DNA of 64,000 nt from Croceimicrobium sp963974215 (lineage in GTDB: Bacteria > Bacteroidota > Bacteroidia > Flavobacteriales > Schleiferiaceae): assembly GCA_963974215.1 (NCBI GenBank), contig CAXBBL010000001.1, positions 186,001-250,000 on the forward strand. Reading direction: 5' to 3'. The notes under the pieces are model-generated. The model did no database searches, was not told the DNA's origin, and saw only the letters and a program-made list of their open reading frames with translations. A program made the position numbers and the translations under genes. Shown here piece after piece: positions 61,022-64,000 of the stretch. Numbering within the stretch: the first letter of the stretch is position 1; each line of letters opens with the position of its first letter.

Positions 61022-62392
61022 ATGCGACTATCCTACCTTAAATATTTTATACTCCTCCTTCTCTTTTCCTGCAGCAAAGAGGAAGGTCTACCCTCTACCC
61101 AAAGTACGGGCCCCTACTCTATTAGTGGGCGAATAATTGATAATCTCGGTAAGGGCATTGAAGGGCTGCGGGTTTATTATGATTCGACCGAGTTCATTCT
61201 AACAGACCGTCAAGGCTTCTGGCTTATTTCCGACTTAGAAGGAAAAAATACTATCGAACCCTTCTCTTTCCATTATCTTTTTAGCCCCGCCTTAATTGAG
61301 GTAAACACGGCGCGCAGCGATTTAACTTTTAGAGCCAATAGAGTATTAAGTGAAACCGAAGTTCGCCTCTTTAATTGGTTCGACAATCAGCGCTTAGCCA
61401 ATGGCTTACTAGAGACGGCCGAAGATGCCCAGGTATCGTCTTTATATGATAATGCTTTGGCCGCGATGGTCTTTATGCTGCAAGATGAGTTTAACAAAGC
61501 GGAAGCAATTTTTGATTTTTTTAAGGGTCGGATCGATTCTGAATTAAAGCAGGGGCCTGGCGGTTTTTCTCAATTACGGAATCTAAGCGGCACTCCTAAT
61601 AACCACCGTTGGATGGGTGATAATGCCTGGCTGCTAATCGCACTCAATAATTACAAACACCGCACTGGCAAGAATACGTACGACAATTTATCCCTAGAGC
61701 TGGAAAATTGGCTCAAGAGCTTACAAGGTTTTGATGGCGGATTGTACGCGGGCTATAATGCCAACAATAGTCGGATGAATTATAAGGTAAGCGAAGGTAA
61801 TATTGATGCCTTCAATGCTATAGCGGGTTACACTTCTTTTCACGCTAATTTACTGGGCTTTTTAAAGAGATACCGTTGGGATGCCGCCGACCAAAATTTA
61901 GTGGCTTGGCCGAGTAATCCTACGTATCTGTACGCTTTAGACCTTCATTCGTGGAGCTACTTAATTTTTGAAGATTACCCCCTCTCCAGTCTGAGTAGTG
62001 CCCAGCGCTTTTTAACCACCAAAACCGCAACCATAGGAGCAAGAGTAACCGGTTACTGTTTCGACGAAGACAAAGACCTGGTGTGGCCAGAAGGCACGGG
62101 GCAAATGGCATTGGCCTTTGGTTTAGCGGATATGCAATTTGAAAAGGGACTCTACTTAAGTGAAATGGAAAAGCTTCTGATCCCTAGTCAAAATGACAGC
62201 AATGCTATCGGCTTTCCTTATACCAGCAATCTCGGAACACCCTATGGCCCCGATCCATTATGGGCGGGGGCCGATACTAAGATAGCCAGCTCGGGGGCCG
62301 CTTGGTATTTATTTGCAAAATTCAATTTCAATCCCTTTGCTGTTGGCCGCGAAAAAAGCATTCCCGTCAGTGATATGTTTTGGCTCAACTAA
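61022..62392 (+). CDS. Lipoprotein with carboxypeptidase-regulatory-like and alpha-toroid-like domains
   Basis: Protein of 456 residues from ATG 61022; an in-frame TTG at 61010 is less likely. A TATCTTAG -7 box is at 60991-60998. The lipobox is LLLLFSCSKEE (Cys about residue 17). Residues of about 30-105 form a CarboxypepD_reg-like beta-sandwich (SISGRIIDNLGKGIEGLRVYYDS). The rest is helical with AMVFMLQDEFNKAEAIFDFF, RWMGDNAWLLIALNNY, GFDGGLYAGYN and LVWPEGTGQMALAFG, resembling the (alpha/alpha)6 toroid of some glycoside hydrolases. The enzymatic role is a guess. Convergent to no gene; trmL follows after 17 bp. Confidence 0.82.
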   Translation: MRLSYLKYFILLLLFSCSKEEGLPSTQSTGPYSISGRIIDNLGKGIEGLRVYYDSTEFILTDRQGFWLISDLEGKNTIEPFSFHYLFSPALIEVNTARSDLTFRANRVLSETEVRLFNWFDNQRLANGLLETAEDAQVSSLYDNALAAMVFMLQDEFNKAEAIFDFFKGRIDSELKQGPGGFSQLRNLSGTPNNHRWMGDNAWLLIALNNYKHRTGKNTYDNLSLELENWLKSLQGFDGGLYAGYNANNSRMNYKVSEGNIDAFNAIAGYTSFHANLLGFLKRYRWDAADQNLVAWPSNPTYLYALDLHSWSYLIFEDYPLSSLSSAQRFLTTKTATIGARVTGYCFDEDKDLVWPEGTGQMALAFGLADMQFEKGLYLSEMEKLLIPSQNDSNAIGFPYTSNLGTPYGPDPLWAGADTKIASSGAAWYLFAKFNFNPFAVGREKSIPVSDMFWLN

Positions 62393-62409
62393 CCCTATTT
62401 TTATAAATC

Positions 62410-62871
62410 ATGGCATTTAACATCGTCCTCTTCGAACCGGAAATTCCCAATAATACGGGCAATATCGGCAGACTAAGCCTTGGCTCTGGCTCTAAACTTC
62501 ATTTGGTAAAACCTTTTGGCTTTGAGCTAAACGATGCCCGTTTAAAAAGAGCTGGCCTTGACTATTGGCAACACCTTTCCGTGACTATTTATGAGAATGT
62601 GGCTGACTTTTATGAAAAAAATCCCGCGGGTAATTTTGTTTACCTCTCCAGTCATGGCAAAAAAGACTATTGCGAAATTGACTATACCGACGACCTGTTT
62701 CTGATTTTTGGAAAAGAGTCTAAAGGGCTCGATGAACATATCCTTCAAGAAAACGTAGAGCGCAGCTATCACATCCCCATTTATAGCGAACATATTCGTA
62801 GTTTTAACCTCGCTAATGCGGTGGCCATTGTGGTGTACGAAGGGATACGAAGTCTTAAAACAAAGCTCTAG
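62410..62871 (+). CDS. trmL: tRNA (cytidine/uridine-2'-O-)-methyltransferase TrmL
   Basis: SPOUT-fold methyltransferase of 153 residues that modifies the ribose at wobble position 34 of certain tRNA-Leu species using S-adenosylmethionine. Family hallmarks: LFEPEIPNNTGNIGRLSLGSGSKLHLVKPFGF at the N-terminus, LDYWQHL near residue 50, and the knot region LIFGKESKGLDEHIL and IPIYSEHIRSFNLANAVAIVVYE at the C-terminus. It is a single-domain, full-length member. It starts 17 bp after the upstream lipoprotein gene, which may reflect co-transcription. Confidence 0.95.
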   Translation: MAFNIVLFEPEIPNNTGNIGRLSLGSGSKLHLVKPFGFELNDARLKRAGLDYWQHLSVTIYENVADFYEKNPAGNFVYLSSHGKKDYCEIDYTDDLFLIFGKESKGLDEHILQENVERSYHIPIYSEHIRSFNLANAVAIVVYEGIRSLKTKL

Positions 62872-63040
62872 TTAGTGCCAAACATAACTGTTTTAGGTTT
62901 GCATAATTTTTCACTCTCGGTAGATGCCCAGCACTAAGAACTGATCCGAAAGAAGATCGCTATCTTCTATCTTTACGCAGCCTCTTTGCCCAATATCGTC
63001 GATAAATTACAATCCCATTCAAGGTGTTAATCTTAAATTG

Positions 63041-63427
63041 ATGCAGACTTTTGTTCACTACTTTTTACATTTTGGCTTTCCCCTCTTTATGGCCTTGGTG
63101 TTTTTTAAAAAAGATTGGAAGAAAGTATATCTCATTCTAATTGCCACCATGTTGGTAGACTTAGATCACTTGTTTGCAGACCCTATTTTTCAAGCCAATA
63201 GATGCAGCATCAAATTTCACATTCTGCATAGCTATTACGCCATCTTACTTTATCTGGTATTACTTTTCTTCCGCAGGCCTTTTAATATTATTGGCCTTGG
63301 CTTACTCTTCCACATGTTTACCGATTATATCGATTGCCTAATGATGTTTTCCCGCTGCCGCGAATGTTTGCAAGACTCTCCTGCCATAGAACTCTTAAAT
63401 GAGACGGGACAATTGTTGGGGTTTTAA
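63041..63427 (+). CDS. DUF6122 family membrane protein
   Basis: Protein of 128 residues from ATG 63041 (a TTG lies one codon earlier). Three to four membrane segments include FPLFMALVFF, VYLILIATMLVDLDHLFADPIF and YYAILLYLVLLFF. Conserved polar residues are LVDLDHLFADP, KFHILHSYYA and HMFTDYIDCLMM, the pattern of DUF6122 of Bacteroidota. Those His/Asp motifs recall membrane metal-dependent hydrolases (YdjM/LexA-regulated type), but function is not known. Confidence 0.85.
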   Translation: MQTFVHYFLHFGFPLFMALVFFKKDWKKVYLILIATMLVDLDHLFADPIFQANRCSIKFHILHSYYAILLYLVLLFFRRPFNIIGLGLLFHMFTDYIDCLMMFSRCRECLQDSPAIELLNETGQLLGF

Positions 63428-63508
63428 AGTTCTAAAAATAAATCCAACCTTTCTTTTGTCTAAATTCGCTTGACTGCTTAACGCTTTTTTTATCCTAAAA
63501 CCTAGCTC

Positions 63509-63934
63509 TTGGAACTTGTAACGCTAAAAACATTCGACAATTTAGTCGAGGCGCATCTGATTAAATCTAAGCTCGAAAGTGAAGATCTCCCTTGTTTTCT
63601 CTTTGATGAAAACATTATGGCGCTAAACCCTTTATACAACTTCACCGTTGACGGAATAAAGCTTAAGGTCAATAAATTTGACTTTGAAAAAGCCCATGAA
63701 ATTTTGAGTGAAATAGATAGTACGCCCATAACAACCAGCGATGATCATGTACTTATCTGCCCCAAATGTCAGTCGCAAAATCTTCATAACCGTTTTAAAT
63801 CCATGAAGGGTTTCAAAGGGATAATTTCTGCCATAGTTGCCTTGGTCTTGATCGTTTTCCCTATTTATTATGAACTGTTATACCAGTGCAAAGACTGCGG
63901 ACATAGTTTCAAGCAGGCCTTAAAAAAGTCTTAA
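63509..63934 (+). CDS. DUF2007 domain protein with zinc-ribbon and membrane helix
   Basis: Protein of 141 residues. No nearby ATG exists, so TTG 63509 is the probable start (MELVTLKTFDNLVEAHLIKSKLESEDLPCFLFDENI is the expected start of a DUF2007 domain). The domain is of the PII-like ferredoxin fold with presumed signal-transducing function. The C-terminal half has two CxxC pairs (LICPKCQSQN and YQCKDCGHSF) around a hydrophobic segment (GIISAIVALVLIVFPIYYELL), suggesting a membrane-inserted hairpin with a zinc-binding face. Partner unknown. Confidence 0.85.
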   Translation: MELVTLKTFDNLVEAHLIKSKLESEDLPCFLFDENIMALNPLYNFTVDGIKLKVNKFDFEKAHEILSEIDSTPITTSDDHVLICPKCQSQNLHNRFKSMKGFKGIISAIVALVLIVFPIYYELLYQCKDCGHSFKQALKKS

Positions 63935-64000
63935 TTCTGTACTTCTGCCTTCACCCTTTAAACTTAAAGGTAGGAGTGATTATATTTATCCTTTAAATGC

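Noticed and set aside
1..64000. tRNA, rRNA or riboswitch genes
   Set aside because: No cloverleaf landmarks such as GGTTCGAATCC, rRNA-like blocks or familiar riboswitch cores were seen in the intergenic regions when read on both strands.

Overview
The window reads as a chromosomal segment of a member of the Bacteroidota, most likely a marine member of the Flavobacteriales. Six complete proteins end in type IX secretion (T9SS) sorting domains with the 'VYPNP' or 'IYPNP' signature, plus one orphan domain. There is a SusR-type hybrid two-component regulator, a DUF5687 ABC permease, and several start regions carry Bacteroidota -7 boxes (TAnnTTTG). No rRNA, tRNA, CRISPR array, phage or transposase gene was seen.

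Layout. 1-1937: ABC transporter pair (the ATPase runs off the left edge). 1998-3977: paaH and paaG of aerobic phenylacetate catabolism. 4000-21365: a stretch of secreted T9SS proteins (including a subtilase and a 2256-residue multidomain protein), a HigB/HigA-like toxin-antitoxin pair, a Fic enzyme and a TetR regulator, lying between paaG and the rest of the paa genes. 21366-25216: paaD, paaC, paaB and paaA (minus strand) with paaE divergent; these form the phenylacetyl-CoA epoxidase. 25737-29380: a GNAT enzyme, then an ECF sigma / anti-sigma / coiled-coil / barrel operon. 29642-37497: RNase R, an M1 peptidase, an MBL-fold hydrolase, a DUF3298 lipoprotein and a thioredoxin-like protein. 37823-49767: sensory block with a response regulator, an 11-PAS protein, a membrane-tailed nuclease and the hybrid regulator. 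50399-58655: a secreted propeller protein, small envelope proteins and a complete RND efflux operon. 59086-63934: a T9SS protein with an orphan sorting-domain remnant, a lipoprotein, TrmL, DUF6122 and DUF2007 proteins.

The most notable signal lies between the genes: a dispersed palindromic repeat family. Three copies are exactly 263 bp (12843-13105, 20840-21102, 58659-58921). They have terminal inverted repeats of about 32 bp and two internal hairpins. Two copies differ by only two bases and sit in opposite orientations, one between 5-bp and one between 4-bp direct repeats. Shorter, degenerate and end-only copies occur at many other gene borders. This looks like a MITE-like or structured mobile repeat with no transposase here. 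Two further repeat families occur: one borders the paaABCDE block, and one occurs three times around the nuclease and hybrid-regulator genes. All comparisons were made by eye.
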